Assembly: GCA_025359965.1 (NCBI GenBank)
Contig: JANYDC010000125.1
Span: 21,117 to 85,116, forward strand
Direction: 5' to 3'
Length of the DNA: 64,000 nt
Origin: Pedosphaera sp.
GTDB taxonomy: Bacteria; Verrucomicrobiota; Verrucomicrobiia; Limisphaerales; SXQI01
Under the pieces are notes generated by a model. It had not been told where the DNA came from. It ran no database searches and saw only the letters and a list, made by a program, of their open reading frames with translations. This document shows positions 8,306 to 18,424 of the stretch, one piece after another; position 1 is the first letter of the stretch; every line of letters begins with the position of its first letter. The translations under genes were made by a program, and so were the position numbers.

Positions 8306-10990
8306 ATGAGGATGCTTCGTGGATGGCTGGTGAGGTTGGGCAGCCTGTCCAACAAGCAGCGCAAGGACAAGGAATTCGATGAGGAGATCGAGAGCCATGT
8401 CCAAATGCACATCGATGACAATGTTGGGTTGGGTATGACACTTGAAGAGGCGCGACGACAGGCGATGATCAAGTTTGGCGGTGTAGAATCAACGAAGGAG
8501 GCGTACCGAGATCAAAGGGGGTTGCCGTGGCTGGAAATGCTTTGGAAGGACATCCGCTATGGAGCGCGGCAGTTGCGCAAAAACCCAGGTTTCACCGCTG
8601 TGGCAGTGCTCACGCTGGCGTTGGGCATTGGTGCGAACACAGCCATTTTCAGTGTTGTGGATGCGGTGCTATTACGTCCGCTGCCTTATGCCGACTCCGG
8701 CCAATTGGTTTCGTTGAGCGAGCGGGGACCCGATTGGTCGGGCGGATCGCTTTCGTATCCCAATTTCATCGACTGGAAGAATCAGCAATCGGTTTTTGAG
8801 AGGTTTGGCGCGTACAGTGGGAACAATTTAACACTCACCGGCGCTGGCGAGCCCGTCCGGCTAGGAGCGGCTTTGATGTCAGCGGAGGTTTTCGCGGCTT
8901 TGCGCGCGCAACCGGAAATCGGGAGGGTTTTCGGCGAAGGCGAAGACAAGCCGAGTGCCCCACCGGTGGCCGTGATCAGCCATGCACTTTGGCAGAATCG
9001 ATTGGGTGGTCAGCCCGGAATTGTCGATAAAACGATCAGCCTCAATGGGAAAGCTTATACGATTTTGGGAGTCATGCCGGAAGGGTTTGATTTTCCCTAC
9101 AAAGTTGACCTCTGGCTGCCGGTGGGGCCTTCTTCCGCGGATTCCAATTGGCAGAAGCGAAACAATCATCCCGGGCTGTACGGAGTGGCGCGTCTCAAAC
9201 CGGGAGTTACTCTCGAAAAGGCGCGAGCCGATTTGGATGTCATCGCTGCTCGCCTGGAACAACAATACCCGGAATCCAACAAAACCCGGGGTGTCCAGAT
9301 CGACCGATTATTGGACAACAAAGTTGGAAACGTGCGCCGTTCACTTTGGATTCTCCTCGGGGCAGTCAGTTTTGTGTTGGTTATTGCCTGCGCCAATGTC
9401 GCCAACCTTTTGCTGGCGCGTGCTGCGGCCCGCGAGAAGGAAATGGCCCTGCGTGCGGCGCTGGGAGCAGGCCGATGGAGAATCACTCGACAATTGCTCA
9501 CGGAAAGCGGCTTGCTCGCGTTGCTGGGCGCGGGGGTGGGCCTGCTTTTCGCCAAAGGCGTCCTTCGTCTCGTGACAGTTCTTGCCGGCGAGAGTATCCC
9601 GCGCGCGGCTGAAATCAGCCTGGACCCGCACGTGCTTCTCTTCTCAGGGCTGGTGGCAGTGCTCACAGGCACTTTATTCGGCCTGGCTCCCGCTTGGCAC
9701 GCGAGCCGTGTCAATTTGCAGGGAACATTAAAAGAAGCGGGGCGTGGAGCGACATCCAGCCGCACGGGAATACGGCAAGGGCTTGTCATTGCGGAAGTCG
9801 CGCTGACGTTCGTGCTTCTAGTCGGCGCCGGCCTGCTCCTCCTCAGCTTTCATCGATTGTTGCAGGTCAATCCCGGCTTTGCGGTTGACCGCGTTTTGAC
9901 GTTTCGAATCAATCCGCCTGAAGATAAGTATCAAACAGATACGCAGGAGATTCTTTTTTGCCAGGCTCTGCGCGAAAAATTGCGCGCGCTACCCGGTGTG
10001 CAAGCCGCCAGCCTTTGCTCACAGACTCCCCTGCATGAAGGCGGTTGGGACATGCTCTTCCTTATTGAAGGGAGACCCGAACCCCCGCCACATCTTCAAC
10101 CCTCGTTGCAGGTTCATCTCATTGCGCCCGATTACTTTCAGGCCATGGGCATACCACTTCTTCAAGGACGTGATTTCACAGAACAGGACAACCGAGAGCA
10201 CCTGAAGGGCGCTTTAGCCGCTAATGCTTGGGGAGCCGGACTCAACTCGATCATCATCGACGAAGAATTCGCCAAGCACTATTGGCCTGACCAGAATCCA
10301 ATCGGCCAGCGCGTCCGGATTCCTTTTGGGGAACGCGGGGAACAACCAGTCGTCACCGTAGTGGGTGTGGTCGGACGAATTAAAGAGAATCGTTTAAGCG
10401 ATCGCGGCGGAATGGAGCAGGCTTATTTTCCCATGTATCAGCAACCGCTTCGGAATTTGGTTGTCGTCGTCAAAACAACCGCTGAACCTGGCGCCATGGC
10501 AACTGCGGTGCGACAGCAGGTTTCTCAAATCGATCCGGTCATGCCCGTTTTCGGAATCCACACTATGAGGGAAATCCGAAACAATAGCGTTGCGCCGGAG
10601 CGACTTAATCTCGGTTTGCTTGGAGGGTTCGCCGCCCTCGCCTTGGTCCTAGCCATCATCGGCCTATATGGCCTGCTCGCCTTTACCGTTACCCAGCGGC
10701 AAAGGGAGATCGGCATACGCATGGCTCTCGGCGCCCAACGAATCGATGTTCTTAATTTAGTGGTTGGACAAGGAATGCGGTTGATCCTCGTGGGCGTGGT
10801 CATCGGACTTTTAGGATCGCTCGCTTTGACGCGGGTCTTAGCCAGCGTGCTTTTCAAGGTCGAGCCCACCGATCCGCTCACTTTTGTCACCGTGACAGTC
10901 CTACTTTGCGTCGTTGCCTTGCTGGCCTGCTATATCCCGGCACGTCGCGCAACAAGGGCCGATCCGATGGCGGCACTTCGTTGTGAATAA
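8306..10990 (+). CDS. ATPase-less MacB/FtsX-type permease (ADOP family), copy 1
   Basis: An 894-residue membrane protein of the acidobacterial duplicated orphan permease (ADOP) type. Residues 1-80 are a soluble prefix ([20 protein letters not shown], then [13 protein letters not shown]) seen at the start of these proteins. Then come a membrane anchor ([21 protein letters not shown]), a MacB periplasmic core, an FtsX module with three helices at about 350-480, a second periplasmic core, and a second FtsX module to the C-terminus ending [14 protein letters not shown]. Family members lack a linked ABC ATPase, and none is nearby. A good Shine-Dalgarno (GGCGGAAGGA) precedes ATG 8306. Copy 2 follows after 9 bp. 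Substrate unknown; export or envelope stress roles are guesses. Confidence 0.9.
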   Translation: MRMLRGWLVRLGSLSNKQRKDKEFDEEIESHVQMHIDDNVGLGMTLEEARRQAMIKFGGVESTKEAYRDQRGLPWLEMLWKDIRYGARQLRKNPGFTAVAVLTLALGIGANTAIFSVVDAVLLRPLPYADSGQLVSLSERGPDWSGGSLSYPNFIDWKNQQSVFERFGAYSGNNLTLTGAGEPVRLGAALMSAEVFAALRAQPEIGRVFGEGEDKPSAPPVAVISHALWQNRLGGQPGIVDKTISLNGKAYTILGVMPEGFDFPYKVDLWLPVGPSSADSNWQKRNNHPGLYGVARLKPGVTLEKARADLDVIAARLEQQYPESNKTRGVQIDRLLDNKVGNVRRSLWILLGAVSFVLVIACANVANLLLARAAAREKEMALRAALGAGRWRITRQLLTESGLLALLGAGVGLLFAKGVLRLVTVLAGESIPRAAEISLDPHVLLFSGLVAVLTGTLFGLAPAWHASRVNLQGTLKEAGRGATSSRTGIRQGLVIAEVALTFVLLVGAGLLLLSFHRLLQVNPGFAVDRVLTFRINPPEDKYQTDTQEILFCQALREKLRALPGVQAASLCSQTPLHEGGWDMLFLIEGRPEPPPHLQPSLQVHLIAPDYFQAMGIPLLQGRDFTEQDNREHLKGALAANAWGAGLNSIIIDEEFAKHYWPDQNPIGQRVRIPFGERGEQPVVTVVGVVGRIKENRLSDRGGMEQAYFPMYQQPLRNLVVVVKTTAEPGAMATAVRQQVSQIDPVMPVFGIHTMREIRNNSVAPERLNLGLLGGFAALALVLAIIGLYGLLAFTVTQRQREIGIRMALGAQRIDVLNLVVGQGMRLILVGVVIGLLGSLALTRVLASVLFKVEPTDPLTFVTVTVLLCVVALLACYIPARRATRADPMAALRCE

Positions 10991-10999
10991 GGAATACCC

Positions 11000-13714
11000 A
11001 TGATAAAACTTCGCGAATTTGTGATGAGGATTGGCGGCTTGTTCAGCAAGCAGCGCAAGGACCGGGAACTCGATGATGAGATCGAGAGCCATCTTCAAAT
11101 GCACATTGAGGACAATCTGCGGTCGGGCATGGCTGCTGAGGAAGCTCGAAGACAGGCAATGATCAAGCTGGGGGGGATCGAAAGCACAAAGGAGGCCTGC
11201 CGTGACCAACGTGGCCTCCCGTGGTTGGAGATGATCTGGCAGGATGTTCGTTACGGTGCGCGGATGTTGCGCAAGAATCCCGGCTTCACTGCGGTGTCCG
11301 TGCTCACGCTCGCGCTGGGTGTGGGGGCAAACACGGCGGTCTTTCAACTGCTTGACGCGGTGAGGATGCGCAGCCTGCCGGTGGCGAAGCCACAGGAGCT
11401 GGCCGAGGTGCGCGTTAACGGGGGATCCAAGGGATTCGGCGTCAGCAGCGGCCCAAGCTGCCAAATAACCCATCCGCTTTGGGAGTTGCTGCGCGCGAAC
11501 GCTGATCCTTTCAGCGGAATATTTGCCTGGGGAAATGACTTTGGATTTGTCATTGGCCAAGGTGTCGGCAGACATGGGGTGGGCGGGCTTTGGGTGAGCG
11601 GCGATTTTTTTACGGTACTCGGATTGACCCCCACACGGGGCCGACTTTTCACCGCGAATGATGACCGGCGCGGGATGGGACCGGAAGGGGTCGTGATCAG
11701 TCATGCATTTTGGCAGAGGGAATTCGGCTGCGCGGAAGATGCCGTCGGAAAACCGCTGACGATCAACGACAAGGTTTTCACGATCATCGGAGTGACTCCA
11801 CCAGAGTTCTTCGGTTTGGAAATCGGCCGGAATTTCAGTGTGGCTCTTCCGGTATCAGCGCGCGGAATCTGGGCGCCAGGGGTGCTGGACCGAAGAAACG
11901 CCTGGTGGCTTACTGTGATGGGAAGGTTGAAGCCGGGTTGGGACGTCAAACGCGCCGCGCAATATTTTGATAGCATCAGCCCGGGATTGTTTGAGGCGAC
12001 AGCACCGAGCGGATATTCCCAGTCCATGGTGGATACCTACATGAAATTTCACCTGACGGCTCTCCCTGCCGCCAAAGGAGTCAGCCGTTTGCGAACGGAT
12101 TACGAAGAACCGCTTTGGCTGCTTTTCGGCATCACCGGTCTTGTTCTTCTGATCGCGTGCACCAATCTGGCCAATCTCGTCCTCGCACGGGCGAGCGCCC
12201 GCGAGGGTGAGGCTGCGATACGACTGGCCATAGGAGCCTCACGCAGAAGGTTGCTGGGCCAATCGCTGTGCGAGAGTTTGCTTCTGGCCAGCGCAGGCGC
12301 ATTGCTGGGTGCAATTTTTGCGGGAGTACTGAGCCAGATACTTATTTGGTTTCTCAGCACTGATGGCAATCCGTTGACCATCGTAATCAAGACCGACTGG
12401 AAGCTCTTTGCATTTACCGGAATTGTGGCGGTCCTGGCTTGCGTGATTTTTGGACTGGTGCCGGCGTGGCGCGGCTGCATGGTTGAGCCGCTTGCCGCGC
12501 TCAAGGGCGGCGGACGCGGATTGATCGGGCGGCGCGACGGCATGGTTATCCAACGCGCTCTAGTTGTTTCGCAAACGGCTGTTTCCCTCGTTTTGCTTGC
12601 AGGCGCCCTGCTTCTCATTCGCAGTTTTTGGAATCTCACCCGAATTGATCCGGGCTTCCGCAAAAGCGGTTTGATTTTTGCAAGTGTCGATTTTTCCCGG
12701 CTGAATCTGCCGCTGGATGGAATCGAATCGGTCAAAAAGGAGTTTATGGAAAAGATCAGATCGATCCCCAATGTTCGGTCAGTCGCCAGCACCACCCATA
12801 AACCCTTGTCGCAGCAAAGTTGGACCATGGCGGTCACGTTCAATGGCGAGGAGGAACGAAAAAGCAGTGCGAAAATTACCTGGATCAGTCCAGACTATTT
12901 TCGGACGATCGAAATCCCCATTCAAGCGGGTCGCGATATTAACGAGACGGACCGCGCGGGTTCGTCAAAGGTTGCCCTGGTGAATCAGGCATTTGTTCAA
13001 CGCTTTTGCGGGTCCACCAATCCGATTGGCCTCCGCCTGCGAACGACACAGGAACCCGGCTATCCTCAAGCAGACTATGAGATTGTCGGGGTGGTGGCCG
13101 ACACAAAGTATTCCAGCGTGCGCCAGGAAATCTGGCCGATTGTTTATGCTCCCGCCACGCAGGATCCGAATACCGGCACGTGGATGCAGCTCGCCATCCG
13201 TTCTTCCACTGACGCAAACGCGCTCCTTCCGGTCCTGCAAAAGAAAATTCAGGCCATCGACCCGCAGATAGGCCTTGGGTTGAGTGTGCTGGAAACGGAG
13301 GTTCGCGATGGTATGGTACGGGAACGTTTGATGGCGTGGCTTTCCGGATTTTTCGGAGTACTGGCGATGCTGCTTGTGACCATCGGGCTGTACGGAGTGA
13401 TTTCGTACATGACGGTGCGTCGTCGGAACGAACTCGGCATTCGGCTCGCTCTGGGCGCACAAAGGCACGATGTCTTCGGCTTGGTGTTGCGGCAGGGAAT
13501 GACGTTGGCCGCAACCGGAATCGTGGTAGGGATCGCTGCGGCTCTTGGGATTACACGAGCATTGGGCAGCTTACTCTTCCTCGTCAAACCAAACGATCCA
13601 TTGGTGTTCGCGGGGACTTCATTGTTGCTCCTGACCGTTGCTTTCCTCGCGTGCTGGCTTCCCGCCCGTCGCGCGGCGCGGGTGGACCCGATGATAGCGC
13701 TTCGTCATGAATAA
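11000..13714 (+). CDS. ATPase-less MacB/FtsX-type permease (ADOP family), copy 2
   Basis: A 904-residue paralogue of the preceding gene. The first 110 residues are nearly the same ([44 protein letters not shown]), while the periplasmic cores differ more. Order is prefix domain, membrane anchor, MacB core, FtsX module (LLFGITGLVLLIACTNLANLVLARASAREGE, about 370-400), second MacB core, and a final FtsX module ending ARRAARVDPMIALRHE. It starts 9 bp after copy 1 and is surely co-transcribed. The strong conservation of the prefix and first helix, with diverged periplasmic parts, suggests the two may form a heteromer with different ligands. Confidence 0.9.
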   Translation: MIKLREFVMRIGGLFSKQRKDRELDDEIESHLQMHIEDNLRSGMAAEEARRQAMIKLGGIESTKEACRDQRGLPWLEMIWQDVRYGARMLRKNPGFTAVSVLTLALGVGANTAVFQLLDAVRMRSLPVAKPQELAEVRVNGGSKGFGVSSGPSCQITHPLWELLRANADPFSGIFAWGNDFGFVIGQGVGRHGVGGLWVSGDFFTVLGLTPTRGRLFTANDDRRGMGPEGVVISHAFWQREFGCAEDAVGKPLTINDKVFTIIGVTPPEFFGLEIGRNFSVALPVSARGIWAPGVLDRRNAWWLTVMGRLKPGWDVKRAAQYFDSISPGLFEATAPSGYSQSMVDTYMKFHLTALPAAKGVSRLRTDYEEPLWLLFGITGLVLLIACTNLANLVLARASAREGEAAIRLAIGASRRRLLGQSLCESLLLASAGALLGAIFAGVLSQILIWFLSTDGNPLTIVIKTDWKLFAFTGIVAVLACVIFGLVPAWRGCMVEPLAALKGGGRGLIGRRDGMVIQRALVVSQTAVSLVLLAGALLLIRSFWNLTRIDPGFRKSGLIFASVDFSRLNLPLDGIESVKKEFMEKIRSIPNVRSVASTTHKPLSQQSWTMAVTFNGEEERKSSAKITWISPDYFRTIEIPIQAGRDINETDRAGSSKVALVNQAFVQRFCGSTNPIGLRLRTTQEPGYPQADYEIVGVVADTKYSSVRQEIWPIVYAPATQDPNTGTWMQLAIRSSTDANALLPVLQKKIQAIDPQIGLGLSVLETEVRDGMVRERLMAWLSGFFGVLAMLLVTIGLYGVISYMTVRRRNELGIRLALGAQRHDVFGLVLRQGMTLAATGIVVGIAAALGITRALGSLLFLVKPNDPLVFAGTSLLLLTVAFLACWLPARRAARVDPMIALRHE

Positions 13715-13754
13715 GTCGGGGACGTCGGGTCGGGGACCACAGGAGAACTATTTT

Positions 13755-15881
13755 TTATTCGAGTTCCTGGCGGAGGAAGGTGAATTCCAGGGCTGACATG
13801 AAGGCGTGTTGTTTGTCGTCGGCGGCGCCGGCGTGGCCTCCTTCGGTGTTCTCGTAGTAGAGCAGCCCGGGGTGGCCTTGGGCTGACATTTTAGCCATCA
13901 TTTTGCGGGCGTGACCCGGATGGACGCGATCGTCGCGGGTGGAAGTCGTGAAGAGGATGTGGGGGTAAGTCCGACCCGGCTGCACATTCTGGTAGGGAGA
14001 GTATTTGCTGAGGAAAGCCCATTCCTCGGATTTGGTGGGATCGCCGTATTCTCCCATCCAACTGGCTCCGGCGAGGAGGGTGTGGTAGCGGCTCATATCG
14101 AGAAGAGGAACGGAACAGACCACCGCGCGGTAAAGCTCTGGATGCTGGGTAAATGCGACGCCTACGAGCAATCCTCCATTTGAACCGCCCATGATGCCCA
14201 GATGACGGGGGCTGGTCACTTTGCGCCGATGCAGATCCTCGGCCACGGCGGCAAAGTCGTCGTAAGCGTTTTGACGATTTTGCTTCACAGCCGCCTGATG
14301 CCACGGGGGGCCGAACTCGCCCCCGCCTCGAATATTAGCTACGACATACACATTTCCGGCCTCCAACCAGGCGGCACCCACGTCGGAGTTGTAGTAGGGA
14401 GTGATAGACACCTCGAAACCACCGTAGGCGGTTAGCAAGGTGGGAGTTGGGCCGCTTCGAGCGGCATGGGTTCGGCTGACTTGGAAGTAGGGAATCCGCG
14501 TGCCGTCTTTGGAGGTGGCCTCATGCTGGCTGACTTCGAGTCCGTTGGCCTCAAAAAATGCCGGAGAGCTTTTTAGCTGCTGAAGTTCAGGCTTACCTAT
14601 GACTCCCATTTTCAGTGAGGATGGAGTAAGGAAATCGGTTGCACCCAGAAAAAACTCGTCGGACTCCTCCTCCACCACCGCATTAATCCAAAGACTGCCA
14701 AACTCGGGTGCAGGGATCGCTTGGCGCGACCATTGATGGTTTTCCCATTTTAAGGAGTATAGGCGGCTTTTGACGTTATCGAGTTCGTTAATCAACAGGT
14801 AATTCTTGGTGCGCCCATAGTTATCCAGTGATTTGCGTGGCCCGGGTTCGAAGACAACGGCCAGATCGCGCTTTCCTTGCAAATAATCTTGGAGCGGTGC
14901 TGATAACAATGCTCCTGCCGGATAGGTTTTGCCGTCTATCGGCCAATCGGTTCGAAGCCGAATGAGCAGTTGATCGCCAAACGTGCCCAATTCGGCATCG
15001 GCAGGTTTCTCGATTTTTACCCATTGGTCTCCTTGGCGGAGGAAGCTTTCGTTGCTGAAAAAAGTGATGGCACGGCTGATCCATTCGTAGGTGTGGCCGT
15101 GGTCGTGATCCACCGCTGCCCCAACGGCGACGTCACCGGGTTGACCTTCGAAAAGGGCCTTGGCTGAGGAAAGGGGCGTGCCACGTTTCCATTCTTTGAT
15201 AACGCGCGCATAACCTGATGTCGTGAGCGAGCCGGGGCCGAAATCCGTTCCCACGTAAACGGTATCGATGTCGCGCCAAGTGACATCGCTCTTGGCCTCC
15301 GGCAAGATAAAGCCGTCTTGGACAAACTGTTTCCCGACTACGTCATACTCGCGGGTGACGGTGGCATCCGCGCCTCCTCTTGAAAGAGAAATTAAGGCGC
15401 GCTCGTATTTCGGAAAAAGCATACTGGAGCCTTTCCAAACCCAATTCTCTTTTTCCGTGGCAGAGAGAGCATCGAGATCCAAAACGGTTTCCCATGAGGG
15501 CTTGTCTTTTCGATACTCCTCGGGGGAAGTGCGACGCCAGATACCTCGCACATGCACATCATCGCGCCAGAAATTGTAATAGTAGGATGCACGTTTGTAC
15601 GGCAGAGCGAGTTTCTCCTTCGAATCGTAGATGGCCAACAAGCGTTTTCTGAGCGGATCAAACCCGCCGTCCTTGGTCAGGCGATTAGTGCTGACGCGGT
15701 TTTGGTCGGCGACCCACGCTAGGGAACGCTCGCCGGTCACTTCTTCGAGCCAAAGGTAGGGATCCTCCGGCTGGGGATGAGAAAGAGTGGACGAGGCAGA
15801 TGGGGGCGAGATTGATTTATCTTGATGCATACATCCTGCAAGAACCACGAACAGCAGAAAGGCAAGATTGATGGTTTTCAT
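13755..15881 (-). CDS. Prolyl oligopeptidase family serine peptidase (S9A), lipoprotein
   Basis: A 708-residue peptidase cleaving after proline in short peptides. The N-terminus MKTINLAFLLFVVLAGCMHQ is a lipoprotein signal, so the enzyme is probably membrane-anchored outside the cytoplasm. A beta-propeller spans roughly residues 40-440. The hydrolase domain carries LLTAYGGFEVS, the nucleophile in GGSNGG (Ser about 567), the acid in STRDDRVHPGHARKM and the His in TEGGHAG, all in S9A order. A GTG 18 bases upstream would add MLDWTR, but ATG 15881 gives the better signal peptide. It is convergent with the permease genes and has the only lipobox in this part of the window. Confidence 0.92.
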   Translation of the reverse strand: MKTINLAFLLFVVLAGCMHQDKSISPPSASSTLSHPQPEDPYLWLEEVTGERSLAWVADQNRVSTNRLTKDGGFDPLRKRLLAIYDSKEKLALPYKRASYYYNFWRDDVHVRGIWRRTSPEEYRKDKPSWETVLDLDALSATEKENWVWKGSSMLFPKYERALISLSRGGADATVTREYDVVGKQFVQDGFILPEAKSDVTWRDIDTVYVGTDFGPGSLTTSGYARVIKEWKRGTPLSSAKALFEGQPGDVAVGAAVDHDHGHTYEWISRAITFFSNESFLRQGDQWVKIEKPADAELGTFGDQLLIRLRTDWPIDGKTYPAGALLSAPLQDYLQGKRDLAVVFEPGPRKSLDNYGRTKNYLLINELDNVKSRLYSLKWENHQWSRQAIPAPEFGSLWINAVVEEESDEFFLGATDFLTPSSLKMGVIGKPELQQLKSSPAFFEANGLEVSQHEATSKDGTRIPYFQVSRTHAARSGPTPTLLTAYGGFEVSITPYYNSDVGAAWLEAGNVYVVANIRGGGEFGPPWHQAAVKQNRQNAYDDFAAVAEDLHRRKVTSPRHLGIMGGSNGGLLVGVAFTQHPELYRAVVCSVPLLDMSRYHTLLAGASWMGEYGDPTKSEEWAFLSKYSPYQNVQPGRTYPHILFTTSTRDDRVHPGHARKMMAKMSAQGHPGLLYYENTEGGHAGAADDKQHAFMSALEFTFLRQELE

Positions 15882-15992
15882 GCGAGTCCAATCAAGCACG
15901 AGCGAGCGGAAATGGACAAGAGGAAAACTGGTTTAGACAACACATTCGACTGGAATGGGCTTAAATAGGAAAGGTCTCGATCTTCTTTAAAA

Positions 15993-16014
15993 TATCGTAT
16001 TAGTATAAACGATA
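15993..16014. promoter_or_regulatory. Dyad upstream of the GTPase-helicase operon
   Basis: TATCGT (15993-15998) and ACGATA (16009-16014) are perfect 6-bp inverted arms separated by 10 bases, in a very AT-rich stretch that ends 16 bases before the GTPase start. The place fits an operator overlapping the core promoter. No adjacent regulator gene is present. The assignment is inferred. Confidence 0.45.
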
Positions 16015-16030
16015 GAAATTGTTCAAAAAT

Positions 16031-18424
16031 ATGCCTGACTCACCTTCACGTCGCATCGTTGCATGGTTCAAAACGCTCGTTCGACCGGTTTTCCAAAAGA
16101 CTGAGAAAGCACCTGTGCTTGAGGAATTAGATAAGCTGGCTGCACAGGTGGAGCAACTTGAAAAAACCAAAGGAGACGCATTTCCAATCTGCTTGCTGGG
16201 ACAGGCAGGCGTGGGTAAGAGCACACTCATCAATACTCTTATAGCAGATACCGCCATTGTAGTTCCCTCCGGCGGCGGGACGGGGCCGCTCACTGCCAAC
16301 GCGCTAAGTGTTACCTACGGGGACCACCCTTCGTTTGTAGTTAAATATCACTCAAGGAAGCAAGTCGACCAAACTCGATTCATCCTCGAAGGAGAAATCC
16401 ATCGGCAAAACAAAAGCAATTTCGCGGAGGTCTCAGCAGAAGCTCTCGAAAATGCGGAATTCGCAGACATTGAGTTAGACGGCGAAGAGCAGAAGAAAAC
16501 CCGTACTGAAGAGGCGATTGGTCGGGCTTCCCTACTCGTAGCAGGAGCACAAACGGCCCCGCGTGACCTGACTTATCTAGCGGATTCATTACGGTGGGTT
16601 CTGGGGCAATCGCGAAAATTTCAGACACAACTTCTTGAAGAGGACAAGGAACGATTACGTCAGGTAGCAGAGGCTTTAAATCATGGAGTCACTGAAGCAG
16701 GCAGGCATTTCGATAGCACAAAAACTCCGGATTTTGGTCATCGGCTACGGGACCACGCGTGTGGTTTCATGGCTCCTCTCATTATGGAAATGGCCATTCA
16801 GTGGCCTTCGCCGGTGCTGCAAGGTTCATTGGAAATAATCGATCTGCCGGGGATTGGAATTCTGAGCGACGCATACGCCTCAGTCACGTCAAACTACCTC
16901 CGTAATAAAGCAAAAGCGGTGATGCTTGTCGCTGACTCTCGTGGTATTCGCCGGGAGGATGCTGAACTCCTGCGGAGCAGTGGTTTCTTGAACCGTCTGT
17001 TGCATTCAAGCGACGACCTGACGGCGGATCCGGTTGCGCTGATTGTAGTCGTTGTTAAAATTGACGATGTCGCCGTGGAGAACTGGAGAAATGATAAGGC
17101 AATAAACGGTGTGGCCTTACAAACCAAAGCCGAACATTTTGCTGCTCAGGTGGAACGCTGCCGCGCTGATGTTGCACAGCGTCTGCAAAACTTCCTGCGT
17201 GAGGTCTGGGAGGATGATACGGAGGGCAAACGGATTGTGATCAAATCAATCCTTGATAATTTGAAGATTTTTCCGGTCTCCGCACCACAATTCCGCCTGC
17301 ACTGCGCGACAGATCCTGACGATGATAAACCGTTCCTTCCGGACGCCGAGACGACGAATATCATTGCTCTGCGTAGCGCCATCTCCAACGTTGCACGAGC
17401 CTGCATGGCCGAACGAAAGCATCGACGAGAGGAGATCCTACAGCGTTTTTTTGGGCAACTGCGCGCTCGGCTGGAGCTTCTGAGCGCGCAGAGAAACGAA
17501 GAGCGTCAAGCAGAAGAAAAGATTAGTAACTTTAAGCAGGCTCTGGACTGCTTTAGGGCACCGCTCCAGCGTGAGTTTGATACCCGTCGAGGAGGTTTCC
17601 GCAACTTCTTGCGTCAAACGATTCCCACTCAAATCGAGGCTAGGGTGCAAAAAGCGTCGGATAAGGCCCGGAAAGACATTCAAAGTGACCTCAAGAAATT
17701 ACGAGGTGCGCATTGGAAAACGCTCCAAGCGGCGGTGCGCAAAGAAGGTACTTTTTACGGGAGTCGCCACATCAACCTTCCCCATGATTTTGCCCTTCGT
17801 TTTGAGGAGCCCGTAGCTGAGGTTTGGAGTCGCGAAATCTTGGTGGACGTCCGCCGCGAAACCCGGGAATTCGCCGCTTATCAATCCAGAGTAGTAACTC
17901 AAGTTCTTGAGTGGGCTAAACCACAAGGGATAAACGTCTCGACACGGTTACTGGAGGCCTTAGTTGAATCAGTAAGTCAGCATCAGCAGCAGGTAAACGC
18001 TGTGGGCAAGGAAGCGGTCGATGACCTCCGTGACAAGGTTCGCTCTGAGCTTATCAAAAAAATTGAAGTCCACATAAGGACCAGATGTAAGAGATTCGTT
18101 GCCGATCAGAAGGATTTTAGGACAGGGGTTCGAAGTCGAATTCTCGAACTGTTCGAGGAGCTGGGCGACGAAGTGGTCGCCGCGGCCTTAATCCCTGCTG
18201 TTTGCTTGCTTACTGAAAAATTTAAGGAGGTAGACAAAGAAATTTTGGCGGCATTTCGCGAGCACAGCGATCCCTTGGACGAGGCAGCCGATGCCCTAGT
18301 TCAGCGTCAGGAAAAAAGCCTTCAACACGAAGCGGCCAAGGACGGAAAACTTCTAATCGCTATTGATGCAGCGTTGAGGGCCACCCCCGAACAACATGCT
18401 GACATGAGCGCAGTTCTCATATGA
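16031..18424 (+). CDS. Large dynamin-like GTPase
   Basis: A 797-residue protein with a dynamin-family-like GTPase domain. Visible motifs (numbered from ATG 16031): P-loop GQAGVGKST at 57-65, a Thr-containing switch I candidate GGGTGPLT at about 82-89, G3 DLPG at 271-274, and a G4-like VVKIDD at about 342-347. The P-loop to G3 distance, over 200 residues, is much longer than in small GTPases and holds a charged helical insert. After residue 450 the protein is helical and coiled-coil-like, with a short hydrophobic patch (VVAAALIPAVCLL) near 715 that might act as a membrane paddle. A TTG 12 bases upstream is in frame but ATG is preferred. It overlaps the helicase by four bases. Confidence 0.85.
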   Translation: MPDSPSRRIVAWFKTLVRPVFQKTEKAPVLEELDKLAAQVEQLEKTKGDAFPICLLGQAGVGKSTLINTLIADTAIVVPSGGGTGPLTANALSVTYGDHPSFVVKYHSRKQVDQTRFILEGEIHRQNKSNFAEVSAEALENAEFADIELDGEEQKKTRTEEAIGRASLLVAGAQTAPRDLTYLADSLRWVLGQSRKFQTQLLEEDKERLRQVAEALNHGVTEAGRHFDSTKTPDFGHRLRDHACGFMAPLIMEMAIQWPSPVLQGSLEIIDLPGIGILSDAYASVTSNYLRNKAKAVMLVADSRGIRREDAELLRSSGFLNRLLHSSDDLTADPVALIVVVVKIDDVAVENWRNDKAINGVALQTKAEHFAAQVERCRADVAQRLQNFLREVWEDDTEGKRIVIKSILDNLKIFPVSAPQFRLHCATDPDDDKPFLPDAETTNIIALRSAISNVARACMAERKHRREEILQRFFGQLRARLELLSAQRNEERQAEEKISNFKQALDCFRAPLQREFDTRRGGFRNFLRQTIPTQIEARVQKASDKARKDIQSDLKKLRGAHWKTLQAAVRKEGTFYGSRHINLPHDFALRFEEPVAEVWSREILVDVRRETREFAAYQSRVVTQVLEWAKPQGINVSTRLLEALVESVSQHQQQVNAVGKEAVDDLRDKVRSELIKKIEVHIRTRCKRFVADQKDFRTGVRSRILELFEELGDEVVAAALIPAVCLLTEKFKEVDKEILAAFREHSDPLDEAADALVQRQEKSLQHEAAKDGKLLIAIDAALRATPEQHADMSAVLI

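Noticed and set aside
12100..12843. 247-residue minus-strand open frame
   Set aside because: Antisense to the second permease and rich in Arg/Ser/Pro; no motif.
13715..13737. Direct repeat of GTCGGGGAC beside the permease stop
   Set aside because: Only two 9-base units; no mobile-element context.
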